8,386 nt of DNA from contig CAZHNG010000301.1 in the NCBI GenBank assembly GCA_964533785.1, positions 1-8,386 of the forward strand, written 5' to 3'. The stretch comes from JANQRV01 sp964533785. Its GTDB lineage: Bacteria; Bacteroidota; Bacteroidia; Chitinophagales; Saprospiraceae. The translations under genes were made by a program, and so were the position numbers. Shown in pieces: positions 1-6,426 of the stretch; position 1 is the stretch's first letter, and each line of letters begins with the position of its first letter. Under the pieces are notes generated by a model. The model worked only from the letters and a program-made list of their open reading frames with translations, searched no databases and was not told the DNA's origin.

Positions 1-56
1 AATCAAAGATTTCAAGAGTTCTTTAACTCGATACTACAAATTAACGCTTAACCTGT

Positions 57-169
57 CCAGACCCTACGGGCCCTACGTGGCGGCCCCACGTGGACGGCTA
101 TGGCCCGGCATTTGCATCGCTAATGGCAGGTAGGGTCGTTATGGGCGGGCTTTTTTACCCCACCCATAA
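57..169. other. GC-rich structured element of unknown identity (possible ncRNA or small interspersed repeat)
   Basis: This stretch is much richer in G and C than its surroundings and is full of nested inverted repeats. An outer stem pairs GACCCTAC (60-67) with GTAGGGTC (130-137). Inside it are a hairpin with ACGTGG (75-80) and CCACGT (86-91), and a second, imperfect hairpin (108-115 with 119-127). A further hairpin follows, TTATGGG (139-145) with CCCATAA (163-169), whose loop carries a T6 run at 151-156. GCCCG (103-107) can alternatively pair with CGGGC (146-150) directly before the T6 run, which would resemble a plus-strand terminator. No convincing ORF covers it. It could be a structured RNA, the 3' end of a transcript from the left, or a MITE-like repeat. 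The pairings are seen in the sequence; the identity is not known. Confidence 0.4.
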
Positions 170-465
170 TGTTAATAAAGTACAGAAATTCTCCCCGGCG
201 GCCTGGCAGTTTTTTGCCTGCTGACCAAAATGCTATGCTTGACAAGCTGCCATCCAATCGCAGGGAAAAAAATAGTAACGACACTACTTTTTCTTAGATT
301 TCTCTTCAAAAGAATACAATATAATTTTTAACCACCCACAATACGAAAAACAACACCCTCAGCCCAAACCATTACCGACACCGGAGGATCATTCCCTGAG
401 GCTGATTTTCAATGGACTTGGCTATTCCAAGTTGGAGCAACTCCTATCGTTCTCAGTTAGCCTTC
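170..465. other. Gene-free stretch downstream of the diheme cassette
   Basis: About 300 bases between the GC-rich element and the stop codon of the last cassette gene hold no ORF I can support. Visible items are a small hairpin with ACTTGG (416-421) and CCAAGT (427-432), and a longer-range inverted repeat at 357-362/396-401, listed separately as a terminator candidate. The 200-260 stretch is again somewhat GC-rich and has a 6-bp inverted repeat, TGGCAG with CTGCCA, but nothing that identifies it. Confidence 0.5.
346..401 (-). terminator. Weak candidate terminator for the diheme/MbnP operon
   Basis: Read on the minus strand, CCTCAG and CTGAGG (401-396 and 362-357) can form a 6-bp stem about 65 bases after the stop codon of the last cassette gene. 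A T-rich run (minus-strand TTTTT at 350-346) follows. The intervening loop of 33 bases is long for an intrinsic terminator, so this is only the best available candidate. Confidence 0.25.
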
Positions 466-1593
466 CTATTTAAACGGGTCACTAAACGCCGGATTATTGA
501 TAAAACTGGTATCCGATAACATTTTAAGAAAAGCAATAATATCTTGCTTATCTTGTTCCGTAATTGTAAAAGGCTGAATATTAGCGTCTTCATTAATCAC
601 CCCGTGTCCTCCCCTGCTATAACTGTCGATCACATCTTCGAGCGTTTGAAAACGTCCATCGTGCATGTAGGGAGCCGTGAATTCGATATTGCGAAGGGTA
701 GGCACCCGAAAACGACCATTATCAAAGCGGCTATTGGTAACCCCGCCTCGCCCCAAATCGGTAAAATCCTCTAAAGTAGCAACACTGTCCAATCCATTAT
801 TGCGAAAAGTATTATCCGTAAAGAACGGACGTAGATGGCAATGTGAACACCCTGGATGATTGAGGGTTTGTACTTCCGGCTCTATAAAAAAGAGATCAAT
901 CCCTCTTTTCTCCGCATCACTAGGCCAGCCTTTGCGCTGGATGACTATGCTATCGAAACGAGTGTTGAAACTGATAAGGGTACGCTCAAACTGAGCAATC
1001 GCCTTGACTACTAAATTCTGAGTGATCTCCGATTTCATTTCAATGCCAAAGGCTTCTCTGAATTTTTCAGGATAGTCATCGTGGTTCCGGATGCGTTTTA
1101 CGACTTCTTCCCAGTTAGAATTCAATTCGTCGTGATCTTCCACAGGAGCTATGGCCTGTTCTTCCAACGTTAAAGCACTGCCGTCCCAGAAAAAACCATT
1201 TGGATTATAGGCCAGATTGATCAACGCCATGGAATTTCTTTTTCCCTCCAGGCCTAAAACCCCTATACTGCGCAGCGAGGGGTCGGAAAAGGCATTCTCC
1301 TGAAAGTGACAACTGGCACAGGACATGGTCCCATTATCCGAAATGATCGGGTCATAAAATAGATGCCGCCCCAACGAAACACCTGCAACCGTCAGGGGAT
1401 TGTCAGCAGGAATGATAGGATCGGGAATTCCTTCCGGGATATCCAACTCATAGGGTACCGGATTATAATCAGCCTGGATGGTTTCGTCTTGCTCGCAGTC
1501 TACGCATGCTGGAACAGTATCATCTTCCCGGCTACAGGCAAGACTTAACAGAACAACGATGATCGATAGGTAATACTTATTTCTCATTCTCAT
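466..1593 (-). CDS. Diheme cytochrome c peroxidase / MauG-family lipoprotein, MbnH-like
   Basis: This is a diheme c-type cytochrome of the bacterial cytochrome c peroxidase/MauG superfamily, acting outside the inner membrane. Starting at 1593 (375 aa) places a short hydrophobic segment directly before Cys20 as a lipobox (LSLAC). The in-frame start at 1650 would overlap the upstream gene and add an unlikely 19-residue leader. Two heme sites are visible: C92-A-S-C95-H96 and C249-S-H-C252-H253. The family motifs FFWDG (Trp136) and APYMHDGRF (Met310) are present; in classical peroxidases the Met of this region ligates the high-potential heme. The residues after Cys20 (Ser-Arg-Glu-Asp-Asp) resemble Bacteroidota surface-export signals. 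An extra CxxC without His (Cys30, Cys33) lies just beyond. It follows a paralogue by 16 bases and lies in a cassette with two MbnP-like genes, so Trp oxidation of an MbnP partner is the favoured role. A peroxide-scavenging peroxidase is the alternative. Confidence 0.9.
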   Translation of the reverse strand: MRMRNKYYLSIIVVLLSLACSREDDTVPACVDCEQDETIQADYNPVPYELDIPEGIPDPIIPADNPLTVAGVSLGRHLFYDPIISDNGTMSCASCHFQENAFSDPSLRSIGVLGLEGKRNSMALINLAYNPNGFFWDGSALTLEEQAIAPVEDHDELNSNWEEVVKRIRNHDDYPEKFREAFGIEMKSEITQNLVVKAIAQFERTLISFNTRFDSIVIQRKGWPSDAEKRGIDLFFIEPEVQTLNHPGCSHCHLRPFFTDNTFRNNGLDSVATLEDFTDLGRGGVTNSRFDNGRFRVPTLRNIEFTAPYMHDGRFQTLEDVIDSYSRGGHGVINEDANIQPFTITEQDKQDIIAFLKMLSDTSFINNPAFSDPFK

Positions 1594-1609
1594 AAATATG
1601 GTTACAATC

Positions 1610-2707
1610 CTATTGTTGAAACGGATTGCTGAAATTTTCATTATAAACAAAAGAACTATCCGTAAGACAATGCAAAAAAGCGATTAATGCCGCTTTGTCA
1701 TTTGTTGTCAATTTTAGCTTTCGGACGTTGGGACTAACATTGAGGCTGAAGTGGCCGCCGGAGATGTAATGGTCGACAACCTCATCCAGCGTTTGAAAAC
1801 GCCCGTCGTGCATATACGGTGCGGTAAGGGCGATATTACGAAGGGTTGGCGTCTTGAATTTTCCGTAGTCGTATAAATAATGAGTCACCGCTCCCCTACC
1901 CTTATCGGGAAACTTTTCGAGGTCTTCCATTGGTTCAATGCCATTGTTAAAGAATTCCAGTCCGGTAAAAAGGGGTTCAGTATGACAATGCGCACATTCG
2001 CCGGAAGGAATCGAATCATCAGCATCGAAAAAGATCTGGTGCCCGCGAAATTCCTGTGGCGTATATTCTGCTTCTCCGCGCAAAACCCGGTCGTATTTCG
2101 TATCGTAACTGACCATAGATCGTTCAAATTGAGCGATCGCTTTGGTCACCAGATCACTATTGATGTCCTCTTTTTTCCTGATCCCAAAAGCTTTTCTGAA
2201 CATCACCGGATAGTCGGAATGGTTCTGCAGCCTTGCTGTTACTCCTTCCCAGTTAAAATCCATCTCTACCGAATCAATGACGGGATGAATGGCTTGTTCT
2301 TCCAGTGTCTTTACCCTTCCGTCCCAAAACAGATTCCGGTAGTGATAGCCTAGATTAATGATGGGTGAAGCGCTTCGCCTTTGTTGCCTTCCTGCAATAC
2401 CTTTACTATGTGACAAACCATCAGTAAAACCTTTGTTTTGGTGGTGGCAACTCGCACAAGAAATACTGCTATCCCTTGACAATACAGGATCATAAAACAG
2501 ATGACGCCCCAGCGCTACCCCTTCCACGGTCATCGGATTATCCTCAGGAATCACCATTTTGACAAAATAATAAGGTTCCTGGATCACATACGGCTCCGGG
2601 TCATAAGCAATAGAAGTCAATTCACCGGAAAAGGAAGTGCAGGCAATGATCAGTACCAGAAAAGTAATAGATCCCCATCTCGAATTTTTCCATAAAAATC
2701 TATTCAT
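1610..2707 (-). CDS. Diheme cytochrome c peroxidase / MauG-family lipoprotein, MbnH-like (paralogue)
   Basis: This 365-residue protein is a second diheme enzyme of the same superfamily and is clearly homologous to its downstream neighbour along its whole length. Heme sites are C84-A-S-C87-H88 and C238-A-H-C241-H242. It shares NLFWDGR (Trp128), IAQFERS, and the LRNIALTAPYMHDGRFQTL region (Met299). An N-terminal hydrophobic stretch (about residues 13-22) ends at Cys23, a plausible lipobox, but without the acidic tail seen in the paralogue, so it may stay on the periplasmic side. It begins 27 bases after an MbnP-like gene whose Trp is intact, which makes it the most likely modifying partner by position. 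In MbnH the two hemes store oxidising equivalents from peroxide to convert a partner Trp to kynurenine. Whether this protein does so, or acts as an ordinary peroxidase, cannot be decided from sequence alone. Confidence 0.9.
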   Translation of the reverse strand: MNRFLWKNSRWGSITFLVLIIACTSFSGELTSIAYDPEPYVIQEPYYFVKMVIPEDNPMTVEGVALGRHLFYDPVLSRDSSISCASCHHQNKGFTDGLSHSKGIAGRQQRRSASPIINLGYHYRNLFWDGRVKTLEEQAIHPVIDSVEMDFNWEGVTARLQNHSDYPVMFRKAFGIRKKEDINSDLVTKAIAQFERSMVSYDTKYDRVLRGEAEYTPQEFRGHQIFFDADDSIPSGECAHCHTEPLFTGLEFFNNGIEPMEDLEKFPDKGRGAVTHYLYDYGKFKTPTLRNIALTAPYMHDGRFQTLDEVVDHYISGGHFSLNVSPNVRKLKLTTNDKAALIAFLHCLTDSSFVYNENFSNPFQQ

Positions 2708-2734
2708 TCAGCACTCGTTATTGATCAATGAGAT

Positions 2735-3499
2735 CTATTTCAACCTGATAGAAGAAGATAAATTATCCATCATAAAAACAGCGGTGCTCGCCGTTCCGTG
2801 ATGTATTTGGGTCACCTCCTGAAAATCTACATATTCACCACTTTCATCTACTAATACATCCTTCAGGTCTACCGTAAATTCGATGGGTAAGGCTCCATCA
2901 GGATCAACCTGGATGGCTTTATTGTAGAGTACTTCCCGGTACCTGGGGTCTCCTCCGATGTGAAAGGTTAATTTCGTGGAGAAATCGCCCGTTCCATCCA
3001 AATCGGCGTTACCTTCTACTTTTGCGAAAATATAACTGCCCGCCGCTGCCCAATAGTCGGTTGAAAGCGGGTGCCCTGGTGTATAATCACCGGGCTGGGT
3101 GCTGTTTAGATCGGGAGAAACTCCAATGCCCATTTTGATCCCCGTGTATTTTCCGGGAGCTATGCTATTGAGTGGAATGGAAACGCCCGTCACCGCAGCC
3201 GCTTCATTGGTATTATTCGCAAAACTCACGGTGGCAATATCAATGATCGGATCTGTTTCATTGCCGTTCTCATCCACCAGGCGTACATCGGAAATAAAAA
3301 ACTGGAACAATTGAATTTTGATATCCATGCCTACTTCGTAATCGTAATCCTGGGCTAACATCACCAATGGATCACTGTTATATTCTGCGGTGAATCTCAA
3401 TTCAGGAGGGTTTACTTTGCCGGTTATACTGTTGTCGTCATCACTGTTACAACTGGTAGCTAAAAGCCCAACTACGAATAAAAATACAAGGTACTTCAT
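2735..3499 (-). CDS. MbnP-like copper-binding lipoprotein with the conserved Trp retained
   Basis: This 254-residue protein resembles the MbnP family. A signal peptide ends at Cys17 (LLATSC) and is followed by Asn-Ser-Asp-Asp-Asp, which resembles the acidic lipoprotein export signal of Bacteroidota, so exposure on the cell surface is likely. Family-like features include the early strand motif LFQFFISDVRLVDENG (residues 64-79), GKYTGIKMGIGVSP (116-129), HPLSTDYW (143-150), SYIFAKVEG (155-163) and FHIGG (179-183). The protein has only one Trp, Trp150, at the position matching the first Trp of the family WxW motif; the second Trp is replaced by Ala152. In MbnP, oxidation of that first Trp to kynurenine by MbnH enables copper binding. 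Candidate ligands here are His143, His180, His233 and His234. The gene lies 27 bases before a diheme gene, matching the known mbnP-mbnH pairing. The copper function is inferred. Confidence 0.8.
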   Translation of the reverse strand: MKYLVFLFVVGLLATSCNSDDDNSITGKVNPPELRFTAEYNSDPLVMLAQDYDYEVGMDIKIQLFQFFISDVRLVDENGNETDPIIDIATVSFANNTNEAAAVTGVSIPLNSIAPGKYTGIKMGIGVSPDLNSTQPGDYTPGHPLSTDYWAAAGSYIFAKVEGNADLDGTGDFSTKLTFHIGGDPRYREVLYNKAIQVDPDGALPIEFTVDLKDVLVDESGEYVDFQEVTQIHHGTASTAVFMMDNLSSSIRLK

Positions 3500-3533
3500 T
3501 ACGGAAAGATTTAAATGATTAGGAAAATTACAC

Positions 3534-4478
3534 CTATCTCAATTGTATTTCAACAAGAGAGAAACTATTTGCAATATTATTTACAATCTTTTCCGCCATA
3601 AGTTTGGGATCGTCGGCAACTACATTGACCCCCCCAAACCATTGCAAATAATCCACGAAAAGGATAAACCTTGGATTGACGCCCGCTCCAACGCTAAAGG
3701 GCGTCAGAATGTCTACCGGCAGGAGATTATTATCACCGCTGATCGTGACAATTGTCACCAGGGAATCATTGTCCAGCTCCGGCAGTAACTCAATTTTTGC
3801 AAAAATATACCCTTCTTCGCTGCTTAAATACATTTCACTATTTTCAGCACCTAAAGGATGGATCTCTTCGAAGTAAGAAGTATCTAATTGATTGGCAACC
3901 GGGTTTACGCCAAAATTAAATCCAACTCCCGAATAGGCATTTTCCGTATTGAAACCCCCTAAAGTTTCAAATCCAAATACTCCGGGGTTAACCAACAAAA
4001 AATTGTCTTTCAAAACAACCAACTCCCCACCCGGCAACTGTATTTGCAGCGTATCTGAGAACTGAACCGTATCCCGGTTGGTTCTGATCAAATGAAAGTC
4101 CGATAAATAATATTGGATATTTTTGATGCGAAAATCATTTCCCACTCCATCTTGATAAATTTGATCTTCGTAGGTCAAATTAAGTATCGTATCCGGCAAT
4201 ACGGCTTTGTGCTGAAAGTCAATTTGCAGGACTGGATATTCGCAACAGTCCGGACAAGCAAGATCGGCTTCCACACTATAATTGGTAGCATTGATGTCCA
4301 AACAGCCACTTATGTCTTCGTAACAGGCGACGGTAAACACCGCGAGCAGAAAGACCAATAGCCAAATTTGCAAGCGTAGTATGCTTCCTATTATAGAAGG
4401 TTTACTTTTTTCAACGTTGTTATGAGATTTCTTATACAATTTTTCCATCAACATCGACCATTCTTGGTATTTACGCAT
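3534..4478 (-). CDS. Diverged MbnP-like lipoprotein lacking the modified Trp, with a Cys-rich N-terminal segment
   Basis: This 314-residue protein is a second MbnP-like member. It shares IQYYLSDFHLI (121-131), a GVGFNFGVNP segment (184-193), HPL (207-209), and GYIFAKIE (223-230) with its neighbour. Aligning on YIFAK puts Leu218 and Ser220 where the family has its two Trp residues, and Thr245 near the position of the neighbour's His180. A hydrophobic segment (about 38-50) ends at a lipobox (TVAC, Cys52). Next come GCLDINATNY (58-67) and ACPDCC (74-79), a Cys-rich stretch like the GC-x-D-x-x-ATN motif common in Bacteroidota envelope proteins. The pre-signal region is unusually long (about 37 residues), with Met9 and Met11 as alternative starts. 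The first Met is preferred because a good Shine-Dalgarno lies 10 bases upstream. It opens the four-gene cassette. It may bind a different ligand, or act as a scaffold without kynurenine-based copper binding. Confidence 0.7.
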   Translation of the reverse strand: MRKYQEWSMLMEKLYKKSHNNVEKSKPSIIGSILRLQIWLLVFLLAVFTVACYEDISGCLDINATNYSVEADLACPDCCEYPVLQIDFQHKAVLPDTILNLTYEDQIYQDGVGNDFRIKNIQYYLSDFHLIRTNRDTVQFSDTLQIQLPGGELVVLKDNFLLVNPGVFGFETLGGFNTENAYSGVGFNFGVNPVANQLDTSYFEEIHPLGAENSEMYLSSEEGYIFAKIELLPELDNDSLVTIVTISGDNNLLPVDILTPFSVGAGVNPRFILFVDYLQWFGGVNVVADDPKLMAEKIVNNIANSFSLVEIQLR

Positions 4479-4488
4479 AACCTTAGAG

Positions 4489-4494
4489 CCTCCT
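4489..4494 (-). promoter_or_regulatory. Shine-Dalgarno for the first MbnP-like gene
   Basis: The minus strand reads AGGAGG here, 10 bases before the ATG at 4478. Such a strong match is uncommon in Bacteroidota, where most genes lack it, and it supports the outermost Met as the start. I found no clear Bacteroidota promoter match (TTTG plus TAnnTTTG) in the 65-base gap, so transcription from this gap remains open. Confidence 0.5.
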
Positions 4495-4543
4495 CCCGGG
4501 TAACAAAACCTGTCTGTATTTTATCTTAAAATCCAAACACATC

Positions 4544-5356
4544 TTAATCCCCTCCATTCTCCTTTACTAATTGTTTGACGATCTGCTTAACCTGCGATGA
4601 AAATTCTTTATTCAATATCCAGTTGTAATAATTTTTATCGCGTTTTAGCACCTCTACAACTGGTTGGTTGACGTACTTGCCAAAAGCAAAAACAACTTGT
4701 TTATCAGGATTGTACTTCAGCTTTTGAGTGGCATCCAGGTATTTATTATCGTTGGTAAAATCATGAATGGACTGCATATCGTTGACAATTGGTTTAGGAG
4801 TAGTATTCCCATCATCATCGGTGTAGTCTACATCTTTGTACCTTTCCAGTTGACCTTTAAAAACATCGATAGTTGCCCGCACATCAGCCATGGCATCGTG
4901 AGCATTCTCCATTTCTTTACCACAGTAGAACCTCAAGGCCGCCTTTAGATTCCGTGGTTCCATTTTATAAAAAATTCGCTGTACATCGATCAACCGACGA
5001 CGGGAAATATCTAAGGTCAACCCTACTCGTTCAAACTCTTCCATTAAGATAGGAACGTCAAAACGATTGGAATTGTACCCCGCCAAATCACTATCACCAA
5101 TGAAATCGTATATTTTATCCGCTACTTGCTTGAAAGTAGGTTTATTGGCAACATCTTTCGGAGAAATACCGTGCACCTGAAAGGCTTCCATAGACATTGG
5201 GATCCCCGGATTGATCAGCATCGACAATTCTTCCGGTTCTCCGCCTTTTTGGGAAAATTTAATTATGGCAATTTGCATGATTCTATCCCGAACAACATTC
5301 AAACCGGTTGCTTCAATATCCAAAAAACAAAGATCCTTGTCTAGCTTAAATTCCAT
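4544..5356 (-). CDS. DnaQ-like DEDDh 3'-5' exonuclease with ExoX-like C-terminal domain
   Basis: This is a 270-residue exonuclease of the RNase T/DnaQ fold that removes nucleotides from 3' ends of DNA or RNA in the cytoplasm. All three Exo motifs are intact: Exo I FLDIEATGL (Asp13, Glu15), Exo II NSNRFDVPIL (Asp100), and Exo III HDAMAD (His153, Asp158), which define the DEDDh type. The exonuclease domain spans about residues 8-172. A spacer rich in Asp and Asn follows, then a C-terminal module (about 221-262) with FAFGKYVNQPV and YYNWILNKEFS, typical of the ExoX-like C-terminal domain in proteins often annotated as DNA polymerase III epsilon. It lacks a polymerase region and is too divergent to assign confidently as the replicative proofreader. 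A repair or DNA-turnover role is more likely. It begins 20 bases after ApbE, so the two are probably co-transcribed, without an obvious functional link to the metal cassette. Confidence 0.9.
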   Translation of the reverse strand: MEFKLDKDLCFLDIEATGLNVVRDRIMQIAIIKFSQKGGEPEELSMLINPGIPMSMEAFQVHGISPKDVANKPTFKQVADKIYDFIGDSDLAGYNSNRFDVPILMEEFERVGLTLDISRRRLIDVQRIFYKMEPRNLKAALRFYCGKEMENAHDAMADVRATIDVFKGQLERYKDVDYTDDDGNTTPKPIVNDMQSIHDFTNDNKYLDATQKLKYNPDKQVVFAFGKYVNQPVVEVLKRDKNYYNWILNKEFSSQVKQIVKQLVKENGGD

Positions 5357-5376
5357 ATTATTATTTTTATACTTAC

Positions 5377-6426
5377 TTAGTCTTTAGCTAAAAACGCTTC
5401 TACTCCCGCTGTATACTTCACCTGCATTTCGCCCGATTCATCACCGTAGATGAATAGGGCTTCAATATCATCAACCTGGTTGGCCAAATCATAGGCTCTT
5501 TCCAAGCCCATCACCATAAAGGCGGTGGCGTAAGCATCGGCAGTCATACAATCGCCGGCGAAGACGGAGGCGCTTAAGAGCGTATTACGTTCCGGAAAAC
5601 CGGTATTCGGATTAATGGTATGGCTGTATTTCACCCCATTTACTTCGTAAAAATTCCGGTAATTCCCCGAAGTTGCCAGCGCAAAGTCAGATAATTTAAC
5701 GATCAATTCATAATCATCCAAGGCGGTGCCCTCTTTTGGGGTGTTTATCCCCAGACGCCATTCATCTCCGCGGGAACTCATTCCCTTGCCTCTGACTTCT
5801 CCCCCAATGTCAATTAAATAATGATCTATCCCCTTAGATTCCAGTAACCGCGCTACTTCATCTACTCCGTAACCTTTAGCGCAAGCACTGAAATCAATTT
5901 GTACGCCAGCATTTTCTTTGGATAGGAACGGCTCGTCATAAATAACTTTATTCATGCCAATATATTGTAAAAGGGAATCCACTTTACTGCTATCTACTTC
6001 TGTTATTTTCTTACTACCATCGTAGCCAAAGCCCCAGTAATTCACTAATGGCATTACGGTAGGATCGAAATCACCTCCGGAAGTTTGGTAGACCCTACGG
6101 GCCAATTCAAGGTTTTTCATAAAATGTTGACCAATAGCTTCAGACGGATCAATCTCCACTTGCTCCTCGGCCTGGTTAAATTGTGAAATAAGGGAAGAAG
6201 GATCATAGGTATTCACACCTTTGTTGACCTCCACCAGTTTAGCATCAATTTCTTCTTGTAAATTGCGTTTTTGCGGGTCAGCATAGGTAACCTGGTAAGT
6301 GGTCCCCATGGTTTTCCCTTGTAAGGTGATGTAATCGGCAGGCAATGTACCGTCCGAACGTTCTGATGAATTTTCGCAAGCTACTACTCCTAATAACAGC
6401 AGCAGCATTAGATTTAAGTGTTTCAT
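5377..6426 (-). CDS. apbE: FAD:protein FMN transferase, lipoprotein
   Basis: ApbE transfers FMN from FAD to a Thr or Ser of exported redox proteins and acts on the outer face of the inner membrane. The start at 6426 (349 aa) gives a classical lipoprotein signal, MKHLNLM plus a Leu-rich run, ending at Cys17 (GVVAC). An in-frame Met at 6492 would only add 22 polar residues. Motifs seen are KTMGTTYQV (38-46), DPTVMPLVNYWGFG (121-134), DFSACAKGYGVD (178-189) with Lys184, IDIGGEVRGKG (205-215), TSGNYRNFY (252-260), SHTINPNTGFP (268-278), and TADAYATAF (295-303), whose Asp297 and Thr301 match the usual Mg-binding positions. Length and motif order fit a full, active enzyme. No flavinylation target (an Nqr/Rnf subunit or FMN-binding domain) is encoded in the window, so its substrate must lie elsewhere. 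It heads a tight pair with the exonuclease. Confidence 0.95.
   Translation of the reverse strand: MKHLNLMLLLLLGVVACENSSERSDGTLPADYITLQGKTMGTTYQVTYADPQKRNLQEEIDAKLVEVNKGVNTYDPSSLISQFNQAEEQVEIDPSEAIGQHFMKNLELARRVYQTSGGDFDPTVMPLVNYWGFGYDGSKKITEVDSSKVDSLLQYIGMNKVIYDEPFLSKENAGVQIDFSACAKGYGVDEVARLLESKGIDHYLIDIGGEVRGKGMSSRGDEWRLGINTPKEGTALDDYELIVKLSDFALATSGNYRNFYEVNGVKYSHTINPNTGFPERNTLLSASVFAGDCMTADAYATAFMVMGLERAYDLANQVDDIEALFIYGDESGEMQVKYTAGVEAFLAKD

Noticed and set aside
46..52. GCTTAAC, matching the attC end consensus RYYYAAC, next to a GC-rich palindromic stretch
   Set aside because: No matching GTTRRRY partner lies at the right distance and orientation, and there is no integrase or cassette array. 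A 7-base degenerate match is expected by chance.
1880..2353. A 157-codon open frame on the plus strand
   Set aside because: It lies wholly antisense within the diheme gene at 1610-2707, whose heme motifs are intact. It shows no recognisable protein features.
2720..2729. ATTGATCAAT palindrome between the second MbnP-like gene and the diheme gene
   Set aside because: It is a 10-bp AT-rich palindrome in a 27-base gap inside an operon, easily explained by chance.
466..4478. Possible methanobactin biosynthesis locus
   Set aside because: No precursor peptide, MbnB/MbnC-like enzymes or dedicated TonB receptor are present. Only the MbnP/MbnH-like part is seen.
4479..4543. Bacteroidota-type promoter in front of the MbnP/diheme cassette
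   Set aside because: TTTG-like words exist, but I could not find a TAnnTTTG element at proper spacing, so I do not annotate a promoter.
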